Shown one piece after another: positions 42,211 to 50,448 of a DNA stretch of 64,000 nt (within the stretch, counting starts at the first letter, position 1; the number at the start of each line of letters is the position of its first letter). This stretch comes from a virus. The notes beneath the pieces are model-generated. The model was not told the DNA's origin. It saw only the letters and a list, made by a program, of their open reading frames with translations, and did no database searches. Both the position numbers and the translations under genes were made by a program. The stretch lies in IMG/VR virus record IMGVR_UViG_3300034524_000084, positions 1-64,000 of that record; one strand, 5' to 3'.

Positions 42211-42930
42211 ATGTTAGAATTGAATAAGATTTACAATATGGATTGTTTAGAAGGTCTTGATTTATTAGATAATGAGTCAGTTGACCTCATAGTAACAAGT
42301 CCTCCTTATTACAATGCCAACAAAAAATACCAGCGTGGTAGTGGAATTCATTACACAATGGATATTGGTGAACCGCTTTATGTTGTTGAAGATATATTTC
42401 AAAAAAGTTATCGAATTTTAAAAAATGATGGTTTTTTGTGTATTAATTTAGGATTTTCATATGGTGAAACAGGTGTATTAAGACCATTTTATATTTTACA
42501 GCGAGCCATAAAATTAAAGTGGTTTGTTATTGATACAATTATTTGGGTTAAAACAAATCTAATTCCTATTAAAAATAGATTAACTAATGCATTTGAGTAT
42601 ATTTTTGTTTTAGCCAAACATCCACATACTGAGTATCCTTCTAAACCTACTTATGTAAAAAATGTTATCGAGACTTCTATATCTAAACCAAAAGATGCTT
42701 ATTTTCACAATGCAGTTTTTCCTTTAGAAATCCCTAAATTTTGTATTGAAATTTTTACTAAAAAAGGTGATATTGTTTTAGATCCTTTTATGGGTAGTGG
42801 AACAACAGCAATAGCAGCTTTAGAGTTAGGGAGAAAATTTATAGGATTCGAGATAAATCCTGAATATGTCGAGTTGGCTAATCAAAGAATTAAGAATTAT
42901 TTTAATGAAACAGGGAGCAAATCAAAATGA
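42211..42930 (+). CDS. N4-cytosine/N6-adenine DNA methyltransferase
   Basis: A 239 aa protein. Catalytic TSPPYYNANKKYQ near residue 30, then DPFMGSGTTAIAALELGRKFIGFEI near the C-terminus; the order IV before I is that of beta-class amino-methyltransferases. NMDCLEGLDLL at the start is typical. AAGGAGACG before the ATG. The next ORF overlaps its stop codon. Confidence 0.88.
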   Translation: MLELNKIYNMDCLEGLDLLDNESVDLIVTSPPYYNANKKYQRGSGIHYTMDIGEPLYVVEDIFQKSYRILKNDGFLCINLGFSYGETGVLRPFYILQRAIKLKWFVIDTIIWVKTNLIPIKNRLTNAFEYIFVLAKHPHTEYPSKPTYVKNVIETSISKPKDAYFHNAVFPLEIPKFCIEIFTKKGDIVLDPFMGSGTTAIAALELGRKFIGFEINPEYVELANQRIKNYFNETGSKSK

Positions 42931-43477
42931 TAATTGAAAGAAAATGGGCTATGCCTAATAAAATCTAACTTTTATTAGGTGGGATTATGGGCCTTATGCC
43001 CAAGCGATTAAGAGTGAATTAAATGACCTTATATTTTACGGTTTAGTAAAGAGGGAAACAGTTTGCTACCATGATGGAAGAAAAGTATATTTACATAAAC
43101 CTAGTGATACAAATATAGCAATCAAATTTCCATTGGATGCCAATAAAAGGTATATAGCAGATAGAATTATTTTAGAGTTGAGTTATAAATCGTATGAAGA
43201 TATGATAAAGATAGTATATTCCACTCCTCCAATGGAAAAAATCCTTAAAGAAGAAGAAAGTACTGGATCAAAATTATATGGGAGGAGGTTGAATATGAAA
43301 GAGGCTGAGAAAATCTACAGTCCAACTAAAGAAAGATTAATAGCTGCTAGAAAAAGAAGACTGGAGAGAAAAAGCAAAGGTTCTGATAAAGAATATCTAG
43401 AATGTATTATTAAGGAATATACAGCATTAGAGCCCTTACGAAGGGAGGCATCAAAGGTTGGCATCTACAAATTATAG
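42927..43477 (+). pseudogene. Methyltransferase-linked protein with a frameshift
   Basis: ATG at 42927 overlaps the methyltransferase stop and reads MIIERKWAMPNKI then stop. The -1 frame continues TFIRWDYGPYAQAIKSELND through GLVKRETV and ends at 43477 (IYKL), about 180 residues in all. One added A in AAAA near 42963 repairs it. The DYGPYAQAI..GLV pattern is faintly like Panacea/DUF4065 proteins; weak. Probably a partner of the methyltransferase. Confidence 0.55.
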
Positions 43478-43682
43478 TTCCCCACAGTTTCTCAGTAAAG
43501 ATGATTTAATAGATGAGCGAACATTTAATTTTGGGGAGATATGGAAAATTAGAGATTGTCTTATTTCTATTCCAGATGCAGATAGAATAAATAGTAGAAA
43601 TGAACATTATTATGTGATAAAATTTAAAGGTGGGCATTCAGAAAAAATACCCACCCCAACTATTGACAAAGAGCCTATTTAA
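43458..43682 (+). CDS. Hypothetical protein, 74 aa
   Basis: TTG at 43458 after GGGAGG, overlapping the previous frame. Contains FNFGEIWKIRDCLISIPDAD; ends acidic. Unknown. A 17-codon hydrophobic ORF follows (43685) without a ribosome site. Confidence 0.5.
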   Translation: MASTNYSSPQFLSKDDLIDERTFNFGEIWKIRDCLISIPDADRINSRNEHYYVIKFKGGHSEKIPTPTIDKEPI

Positions 43683-43789
43683 TAATGGCTTTGCTTATAT
43701 CGGCTTTTATATGGTTTATTATTAAAAAACAAGATTAAAATAAAACTGGAGTTTTAGTGATATATAAATAATTCACAGGGGGAATATTG

Positions 43790-44878
43790 ATGTATAAGTA
43801 TCCGCTTGGATTAACACAACAGTTTAGGTTTTGTGGAAATCCATTTAGAATAGATACATACAAAGGTTGTGATTTTGGATGTTTGTATTGTTATGCAAAT
43901 ACCAGAAAGGGTAATTATAAAAATACATTTGATATAGCGGATTTTAATGTGATAGAAAGTATGTTTAAAAAAGCGTTTGAATCTGATAGAGAATATTCTA
44001 ATATTAATATTGAATTATTGAGGCATAAAGTTCCCCTACATTTAGGGGGAATGTCTGACCCTTTTCAAAGAAGAGAATGGAAATACGGACTTACTTATAA
44101 ATTATTAGAGTTAAGTAATAAATATAAATATCCTATAATTATTTCTACTAAAATTGCTAATTTACCTCAAAAATATTGGGATATATTAAATCCAGAAATT
44201 CATGCTTTTCAAATTAGCTTAATGGGATACAATGAGAATTTTGTTAGAAAATATGAAATAAATACCCCAACACCCCAAGAAAGAATTGAATTCATAAAAT
44301 TGTTAAAATCAAAAGGATTTTGGGTAGGACTAAGAATACAACCTTTAATTGATATTGATGAAGCTATATTATTAATCAAAAATGTTGAGCAATACAATAT
44401 TAACTATATCACTATTGAACATCTGAAAATTCCAGTTGATAATAAATCAACAAGGAAACTATTTGATGATGTTTTTAAAAAATATAATTTTTATAAACCT
44501 AAACAAGGTAGAGCATATGAAATACCAAGAAATATAAAGATAGAAAATATAAATAAAATTAAATCAATTACAAATATACCAATAGGTGTTGGCGATAATG
44601 ATTTACATGAGCTTACTGATACAAGAAACTGTTGTGGAATTGACACAATTAATAAAAACTTTAATAATTGGCTTAAATATAATTATACTTATTTTGCTAC
44701 AGCTAAAGGGACAGAAAATAAAAAAAATATATGGTATCCACAAAACAATTGTAGGTTTGTTTTGAATAGTGCTGACAGAGGAAGTAAAGATTTTAAAACA
44801 GTAAAGGATTATGTAGATTATTATTGTGAAACTTTTCAATATAGTGTTTTTAAAAGCAACCAAAATAATTCTCAATAA
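43790..44878 (+). CDS. Radical SAM protein of the SPL-like family
   Basis: A 362 aa protein with ATG at 43790 after AGGGGG. CDFGCLYCYANTRK (CX3CX2C) at about residue 30 binds the 4Fe-4S cluster and SAM. Later LHLGGMSDPFQRRE, PIIISTKIANLP and HAFQISLMG follow the spore-photoproduct-lyase-like radical SAM layout. Members repair UV lesions or are of unknown substrate; a DNA-repair or modification role would fit the adjacent methyltransferases. Confidence 0.8.
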   Translation: MYKYPLGLTQQFRFCGNPFRIDTYKGCDFGCLYCYANTRKGNYKNTFDIADFNVIESMFKKAFESDREYSNINIELLRHKVPLHLGGMSDPFQRREWKYGLTYKLLELSNKYKYPIIISTKIANLPQKYWDILNPEIHAFQISLMGYNENFVRKYEINTPTPQERIEFIKLLKSKGFWVGLRIQPLIDIDEAILLIKNVEQYNINYITIEHLKIPVDNKSTRKLFDDVFKKYNFYKPKQGRAYEIPRNIKIENINKIKSITNIPIGVGDNDLHELTDTRNCCGIDTINKNFNNWLKYNYTYFATAKGTENKKNIWYPQNNCRFVLNSADRGSKDFKTVKDYVDYYCETFQYSVFKSNQNNSQ

Positions 44879-44927
44879 TTACACATAAAAATAATAATGA
44901 TTTACAAAAAATAAGGAGGTAATTTGC

Positions 44928-45236
44928 ATGACAGCAAATGAATATATGGAGAAATTATATTATGCTTTGCTTAAATACTTCGATAATGCAAATAAACCAG
45001 TTATATCTCCACGTGGGGGATTACTAGAAACAAAGAATGTATACGAGGGCAAAGAAGGATGTTTGAGATTAGCAAGAGAATTTGGATATGGATTAAAAGA
45101 TTACCCCGAAAAGGAAAGATTGGATGCAGCACAATCAAGTTATAGTTATTTATGTGTGCGAATATATAATTTTAAACCTCCTGTTTCTGCTAAAGAATGG
45201 ATTCAAGAAATAATGAAAACATGGGAAGATAAATAA
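44928..45236 (+). CDS. Hypothetical protein, 102 aa
   Basis: AAGGAGG before the ATG, with AATAATAATGATTT upstream. Helical, soluble (ALLKYFDNANKPVISPRGG). No family recognised. Last gene before the Cas12f unit. Confidence 0.6.
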   Translation: MTANEYMEKLYYALLKYFDNANKPVISPRGGLLETKNVYEGKEGCLRLAREFGYGLKDYPEKERLDAAQSSYSYLCVRIYNFKPPVSAKEWIQEIMKTWEDK

Positions 45237-45271
45237 CACATAAAAATAATAAAAATTTTTAAAAAAAACTC

Positions 45272-45299
45272 TTGACAAAGAAAAAATGTGTGGTATAAT
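45272..45299 (+). promoter_or_regulatory. Promoter of the Cas12f-tracrRNA-CRISPR unit
   Basis: TTGACA 45272-45277, TATAAT 45294-45299, spacer 16, in the same roughly 65-bp block as the TROVE promoter (26531). The leader to 45389 contains a four-codon ORF (MDTS) and AATAATAATAATAAGGGG before the cas12f start. Confidence 0.8.
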
Positions 45300-45389
45300 A
45301 TAAAATGTAAGCGTGAGGTGAATACAATGGATACGAGTTAAAAAATTTATTTTAAACGTACATAATAATAATAATAAGGGGTATGGTAA

Positions 45390-46763
45390 ATGGCAAAAAG
45401 AAAAAAAGAAAAAAGAACTATTATTAAAACACTAAAACTTGAATTGGTAGATGTTCTAAATTATCAACCACCTATTTCAACAGATGAAAAAGAATATACA
45501 AAAAAAGAAAAAGAAAGAATGCTTAAAAAAGAACTTAGAGATTTACAAAAAAGAATAGCGCAAACTAGCAATTATATTATGCGTGAATATTTTTTATGGG
45601 AATTGCGAAAAAATGCAGCTTCTAAAAATGGCATTGTGCTTAATGAAAAAGAAGAATTGGGTACCACACTTCAAAACAAAGGGTATAGAATCGCAGCTGA
45701 AACTTTGAAAGGATTGAATACAAGTAATATATCTGCTTTAACATCGTGGTTATGGGAAAATTGGAAGAAAGCCCGAAAAAGAGTATTGAATGGTAGTATA
45801 AGCTTGCCATCTTATGGTAATAAACAACCAATACATATTAATGGTAAAAATTATAAAATAATAGCATATAAAAATAATAATGAGTATATAATAGAAATAA
45901 CATTTTTAAGTCCTTCTGAAAAAAGAAATCGCACATTAAAATTTGTTACTGCAAAACAAGACAAATATCATCAAGATATTATGAACAAAATATTAAATGG
46001 CGAATACAGACAAGGCTCAGCACAACTTATTTTAGAAGATAATCCTAATAAAAATTTAAGTGCACAAAAAATATTTTTTCATTTTAATTATGAATTTATA
46101 CCAAAACAAAAAGAAGAAATATCTGACAGAATTTTAGGAATTGATTTAGGGCTGAAAAATGTGATAGCGATGCAAGTTTATGATCCACAACATCAACAAT
46201 TTATAAGTCTTGATAATAATGAGTGCGTGATAGATGGTTTAGAACTAGTTATTTACAGAAATAAAATAGAAGCTTTAAGAAATAAGATAAGTAAAGCAAC
46301 AAAATGGAAGGGGAAAGGTAATGTAGGTCATGGTTACAAAAAAAGAAATAAAAATGTATTAAATATACGCAAGAAAATTTCTAACTTTAGAAAAACTTAT
46401 AACTATAAATTAGCTAAATATATAATTGATTTTGCATTAAAGTATCAATGTAAATATATTAAAATGGAAAAATTAACAAGACATGGGTTTAGTGATACAT
46501 TACTTCAAAATTGGACATTTAATGATTTGCAAAACAAGATAAAAAATAAAGCTAAAGAAAATGGAATTGAGGTTTTATTTGTTGAACCGCAGTATACTTC
46601 TCAACAATGCAGCAAATGTGGATATATAGATAAGGAAAACAGGGAAACAAGGGATAATTTTAAATGTAAGAAGTGCGGTTTTGAAATAGATGCTGATATA
46701 AATGCAGCACGAAATATAGCACTTTCGGAAAAAATTATTAAAGAAGATGATGATGATGAATAA
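45390..46763 (+). CDS. cas12f: Cas12f (type V-F) compact CRISPR nuclease
   Basis: A 457 aa effector, within the 400-550 aa range of Cas12f. RuvC residues: Asp252 in GIDLGLKNV, Glu360 in IKMEKLT, Asp436 in DADINAARNIA. Target-strand-loading zinc finger Cys407, 410, 426 and 429 (CSKCG..CKKCG). Segments SLPSYG, NGEYRQGSAQLILED, LLQNWTFNDLQNKIKNKA and EPQYTSQQC match Cas12f1 proteins such as AsCas12f1 more closely than IS605 TnpB. A tracrRNA region and a true CRISPR array follow on the same strand, so it is a CRISPR effector, presumably cutting DNA of competing phages or plasmids as an RNA-guided dimer. Basic N-terminus (MAKRKKEKRT). Confidence 0.92.
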   Translation: MAKRKKEKRTIIKTLKLELVDVLNYQPPISTDEKEYTKKEKERMLKKELRDLQKRIAQTSNYIMREYFLWELRKNAASKNGIVLNEKEELGTTLQNKGYRIAAETLKGLNTSNISALTSWLWENWKKARKRVLNGSISLPSYGNKQPIHINGKNYKIIAYKNNNEYIIEITFLSPSEKRNRTLKFVTAKQDKYHQDIMNKILNGEYRQGSAQLILEDNPNKNLSAQKIFFHFNYEFIPKQKEEISDRILGIDLGLKNVIAMQVYDPQHQQFISLDNNECVIDGLELVIYRNKIEALRNKISKATKWKGKGNVGHGYKKRNKNVLNIRKKISNFRKTYNYKLAKYIIDFALKYQCKYIKMEKLTRHGFSDTLLQNWTFNDLQNKIKNKAKENGIEVLFVEPQYTSQQCSKCGYIDKENRETRDNFKCKKCGFEIDADINAARNIALSEKIIKEDDDDE

Positions 46764-46784
46764 ATAGTACCTTGAAAATAAAAT

Positions 46785-46925
46785 ACGAGGTGTTTCCACA
46801 CCTCAAGCCGAGTTCGCCATTCTCGGCAATCCCTCATAGTAATAAAACAAAATGGCTGTCGTCGATCCCTAAAGGGTTTTGCATTATTGTACATCGACGA
46901 CAAAAAAGAGGATACATAACCTCGG
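46785..46925 (+). ncRNA. tracrRNA region with anti-repeat
   Basis: Between cas12f and the array. Hairpin GAGGTGT/ACACCTC (about 46785-46802), hairpin GCCGAG/CTCGGC (about 46807-46827) whose loop region contains CCATTC (46817-46822), anti-repeat TCCCTCATA (46830-46838) plus TAAAAC (46843-46848), and a 9-bp hairpin GTCGTCGAT/ATCGACGAC (46858-46901). The anti-repeat pairs with TATGAGGGA and GTTTTA of the repeat. CCATTC could pair with GAATGG of the repeat as a pseudoknot, the kind of fold known for Cas12f guides. Exact ends unknown. Confidence 0.8.
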
Positions 46926-46956
46926 AAATACAAGAAATATCGGTGTTTCAAAACGG

Positions 46957-47187
46957 GTTTTAATATAACATATGAGGGAATGGAATATAAAGGATATACT
47001 AATATATCTAATTCATTTATTTGTTTTAATATAACATATGAGGGAATGGAATCTGCTTTTCTGACTCTACCTATCATGTTTTCAATCCCTCGTTTTAATA
47101 TAACATATGAGGGAATGGAATGATGGTAGCAGGGTAAAATATAGAAACCTTGAAAGAGTTTTAATATAACATATGAGGGAATGGAAT
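46957..47187 (+). CRISPR. CRISPR array, 4 repeats and 3 spacers
   Basis: Four identical 30-bp repeats at 46957-46986, 47023-47052, 47092-47121 and 47158-47187, starting GTTTTAATATAACATATGAG and ending GGAATGGAAT. Spacers of 36, 39 and 36 nt (46987-47022, 47053-47091, 47122-47157) are unrelated to each other and I see no match elsewhere in the window. There is no cas1/cas2 nearby, so spacers were not acquired by this locus alone. The array ends 1 nt before GGGAGGTG, the ribosome site of the next gene. Confidence 0.97.
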
Positions 47188-47201
47188 AGGGAGGTGTTCT
47201 C

Positions 47202-47894
47202 TTGATAAAAATAGATAATATCACTATTACCAACCTTGAAAATGCTGTACGTGGAATGAGAAACCCACTTGAAAGCTGGCATAAATCTGACAGCTACTAT
47301 TGTGATGGCAACTGCGAACAATGCAGATTGTATGAACAACTTTGCTGGGCATTAGGTGATAAACCTTACATTTTAGGTAATAACGACCACAAGTTAGCTA
47401 TGACTCTTATAAGAGCAGGCACAGACCACGCAAAGTTTTTAAGACAAATATTTGTGAGTATGGACATTACAGCCCCATTGTACTGGTGGAAAGAAATGGA
47501 TACATATAAAATTGGGACAACAACAAATTCCACTTCAACAATGCATAAACTGGGAACAAGATTACTTAAAGAAGAAGACTTTAGTTGGGACAATGAAGAA
47601 GGCGAATTTGAGGATTCTACTTTCAGGCAAAATTATTTACTTGAGCTTAATAGAATGATTTATAAATATCAAGAATATAAAGCAAAAGGTGAACATGAAA
47701 AAGCAAAAAATTTATGGAGAAAAATTGTGCAAGACTTACCCTCGTCATACAATCAAATGCGCACATGGACAGGCAATTATGCAGTGTTGAGAAATATATA
47801 TCATGCACGCAAAAATCATAAACTCAAAGAATGGAGAGATTTTTGTAAGTTTTTAGAAGAATTACCTTATGCAGAATTTATAATAGGAAAGTGA
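47202..47894 (+). CDS. ThyX-like (flavin-dependent thymidylate synthase fold) protein
   Basis: A 230 aa protein; TTG at 47202 after GGGAGGTG. The order of segments follows ThyX: RAGTDHAKFLRQIFVSMDIT, then WWKEMDTYKIGTTTNSTST at the place of the RHRxxS motif, a helical middle, and LPSSYNQMRTWTGNYAVLRN near the end. The RHRxxSxNxxSxRY signature is not preserved, so it is a divergent homologue of uncertain activity, widespread in phages. Context (NrdJ, dUTPase) supports thymidylate metabolism. Confidence 0.65.
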   Translation: MIKIDNITITNLENAVRGMRNPLESWHKSDSYYCDGNCEQCRLYEQLCWALGDKPYILGNNDHKLAMTLIRAGTDHAKFLRQIFVSMDITAPLYWWKEMDTYKIGTTTNSTSTMHKLGTRLLKEEDFSWDNEEGEFEDSTFRQNYLLELNRMIYKYQEYKAKGEHEKAKNLWRKIVQDLPSSYNQMRTWTGNYAVLRNIYHARKNHKLKEWRDFCKFLEELPYAEFIIGK

Positions 47895-47905
47895 GGGTAA
47901 TATAA

Positions 47906-48148
47906 ATGTATGATGTGTTTAATTTATATAGTCTATATAAAGGATTGAAGGATTATTTAGAAGAAGAAATTCTAAAGTATGAAAGTTATATTAAGTACTA
48001 CAGAGAAAAAATAAAAGAAACACCGTCTGATTCTCCAGAATATGATGAAACAATAGTCAATTTTTGGGAAATGAAGGGAATATACAAAGGATTTAAAAAT
48101 ATACTGGGTTTCTTAGAAGAGCTTGAAAAAGAATATTTAAAAAATTAG
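47906..48148 (+). CDS. Hypothetical helical protein, 80 aa
   Basis: GAGGG precedes the ATG. Begins MYDVFNLYSLYKGLKDYLEE; helical and charged. Co-oriented, short spacers on both sides. Unknown. Confidence 0.6.
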   Translation: MYDVFNLYSLYKGLKDYLEEEILKYESYIKYYREKIKETPSDSPEYDETIVNFWEMKGIYKGFKNILGFLEELEKEYLKN

Positions 48149-48158
48149 GTGATTAATT

Positions 48159-48419
48159 ATGTCAAATAAAATTTTAGTTGAATATAATAATAATAATGAT
48201 GTTGTTATTGAAATTGGCAGAAAAATAAAACTCAATCTTACTTTACAAGAAGCATATCAACTTTGTAATGAATTAGAAAAACTGTTATATGACGAAAAAT
48301 CTTACTCCGAATTAGAGGATGAGGTATTAGGATTGGAATTGCGAATTAGAGAACTTGAAGACCAATTAAGCAACTATGAAGAATTGTTAGACACATACAA
48401 CTATTATCACAACTGGTAA
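48159..48419 (+). CDS. Hypothetical coiled-coil protein, 86 aa
   Basis: Weak AGGTGA before the ATG. Beta-rich N-terminal half, then a coiled coil (LGLELRIRELEDQLSNYEEL). Unknown. Confidence 0.6.
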   Translation: MSNKILVEYNNNNDVVIEIGRKIKLNLTLQEAYQLCNELEKLLYDEKSYSELEDEVLGLELRIRELEDQLSNYEELLDTYNYYHNW

Positions 48420-48510
48420 TTATATGTGCTTTTTAAGGGGGGTGAGATATGGAGTAGCAATTGGGTTTATACACAAAAACTAATATAGCAATTATAGGAG
48501 GTAGGTTTTA

Positions 48511-50448
48511 GTGCAAATCAAAAAAAGAAATGGTAAATTAGTAGAATTTGATGAGTTAAAAATAATTAGGGCAATTGAAAAAGCAATGGCAGAAACAAAA
48601 GATGGAGTGGATAGATACGTGAGTATGTCTATCGCTAAAAAAATTAAAGAAGAATTAGAAAAACAAGATGAAATTAAAAGCGTAGAAGATATACAAGATA
48701 TGGTAGAAGTAGAATTAATGAAAGTAAGACCAGATGTGGCTAAGAAATACATACTCTACAGAGAAAAAAGAGCACAAATTAGGCAAAATGGTTGGGAGAT
48801 GACTGATTTACAAAGGGATATATTCAAAAATAAATACGAATACAACAATGAAGGGTTTTTCAATTTTGCAAATAGGGTAGCAGGTGGCAACGATTATATA
48901 GCAAAGTTAATTGTAAACAAAAAATTCTTACCTGCTGGTAGAGTTTTAGCAGGTAGAGGATTGCAAAATAAAGGAATAAAGGTAACTTATAGTAATTGCT
49001 TTATCGCAGGAACAAAGATTATTACTAAACGTGGTTTAATTAATATTGAAGACGTAAAAGTAGGAGATTATGTTTTAACTTCTGACAATACATGGCAACC
49101 AGTTAATTATGTGATGAATAGAGAATATAATGAAGATTTATACAAGATAGAATTTGAGTATGGATTAGAACCCGTTATTTGTACTGCTAACCATGAATTC
49201 TTAGCTACAGATGGATGGGTAAGGGCTGATAGATTAGTAGGTTATCAAATGGATAGAAAATATTATTCTAATGCACACTTTGTTAAATTGCCCAAACCAT
49301 CTTTTAAAATACCAGAATTTAAAATAAAATTATCTAATTATATTACCTTAAAAGAAAATCAAAAGATTGAAAAAATGGATGATGGTTATATAAGACTAGT
49401 CACCGTTAGTAATGGTGGTAATGGTGCAAAAAATGTACCACATTATAGTAACAAAATTAAAGACGAAATAGTTATCAATAGAGATGTTAGATATTTGTTA
49501 GGAAGATGGATAGGAGATGGAAGTACCACAAGGCGAAAAGGGCAAAAAAATCATAGTATTTTTCAAATTGTATTTAATTCGCAAAAAGAACAAGAGGCTT
49601 TGTTAAAGTGCGCTAAAATTATAGAAGATAATTTTGGGATCAAACCATCAATACGAATTAATGAAAAACAGCATACCGCAATACTAAGAGTTGAAAATCC
49701 ATTATTAGCTGAATTCGTGGCAAAGTATATCGGTTTTAATGCCCAAACAAAACGTATTCCTAAAGATTTAATAGGGGATATGGATGTAATTATAGGAATT
49801 ATTGATTCAGATGGCACTCTGACAAAAATGGGGAATATTTCTTTAGTATTCAATAATAAAGAATTATTAGAAGATATTAGATTATCTTTGGCTTTAAATG
49901 GTATATATACAAAAGAACCCCAAAAAATTAAACAATCCATGTCTAACACTTATAGAACTTACTCGGCTTACAAGATACTAATCCCGACACCTTTTGTGAA
50001 ACACTATCTTATAGATAAAATTAATAAAAAATACGAAGATGACAGAGTGGAACATATAAAAAATGAGACACTAAAAAGAGGTACGTTTTATAAAATTGTT
50101 GATGGTAATATCTATACTATTGTAAAAAATATCACAATATTAAAAAATAATAAAATCACTGTGTATAATCTCTCAGTGGAAAATAATCATACGTATACAG
50201 CGAATGGGGTGGTAGTCCATAATTGTTATGTCATTCCCGCTCCTGAGGATAACCTTGAATCAATATTTGATACTGCAAAATATTTAGCGAGAACATATAG
50301 CTATGGTGGTGGCTGTGGAATTGATATATCAAAGTTAAGACCTAAAGGTGCAAAAGTAAATAATGCAGCTAAAGAAAGCACTGGAGCAGTTTCATTTATG
50401 GAGTTATTTTCTACTACAACTGGATTGATAAGTCAAAAAGGCAGACGT
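48511..50448 (+). CDS. nrdJ: Class II ribonucleotide reductase NrdJ, exon 1 (with intein)
   Basis: GTG start after GGAGGTAGG. N-terminal ATP-cone (IKKRNGKLVEFDELKIIRAI), then the start of the catalytic barrel (NKKFLPAGRVLAGRG, YSN/CYVIPAPEDN, YGGGCGIDISKLRPKGA). An intein occupies residues 163-571. Exon 1 ends at 50448 after GGC-AGA-CGT; the frame runs two codons into the intron before a TAA. Joined to 51490 it gives QKGRR-GALMIS, the conserved RNR sequence. NrdJ reduces ribonucleotides using adenosylcobalamin; spliced length about 700 aa. Confidence 0.92.
48997..50223 (+). other. Intein with LAGLIDADG endonuclease inside NrdJ
   Basis: 409 residues. Starts CFIAGTKIITKRGLINIEDV (block A, Cys1) and ends NGVVVHN with Cys +1 (CYVIP), the standard splice junctions. 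Block B is visible as GLEPVICTANHEFLAT. Two LAGLIDADG motifs (YLLGRWIGDGS and IIGIIDSDGT) mark a bifunctional homing intein. Inserted before the active-site Cys of NrdJ. Confidence 0.93.

Noticed and set aside
45390-46763. Calling the RuvC protein a plain IS605 TnpB
   Set aside because: No transposon end hairpins or tnpA; it is followed by a tracr-like anti-repeat and a true CRISPR array, and its C-terminal half matches Cas12f1 proteins.
46858-46901. Rho-independent terminator between cas12f and the array
   Set aside because: The 9-bp stem is followed by an A-run, not T-run, on the plus strand, so it would not stop rightward transcription into the array.
46601-47339. Minus-strand ORFs containing a repeated SIPSYVILK segment
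   Set aside because: The repeated peptide is the CRISPR repeat read in reverse; no ribosome site or independent support.
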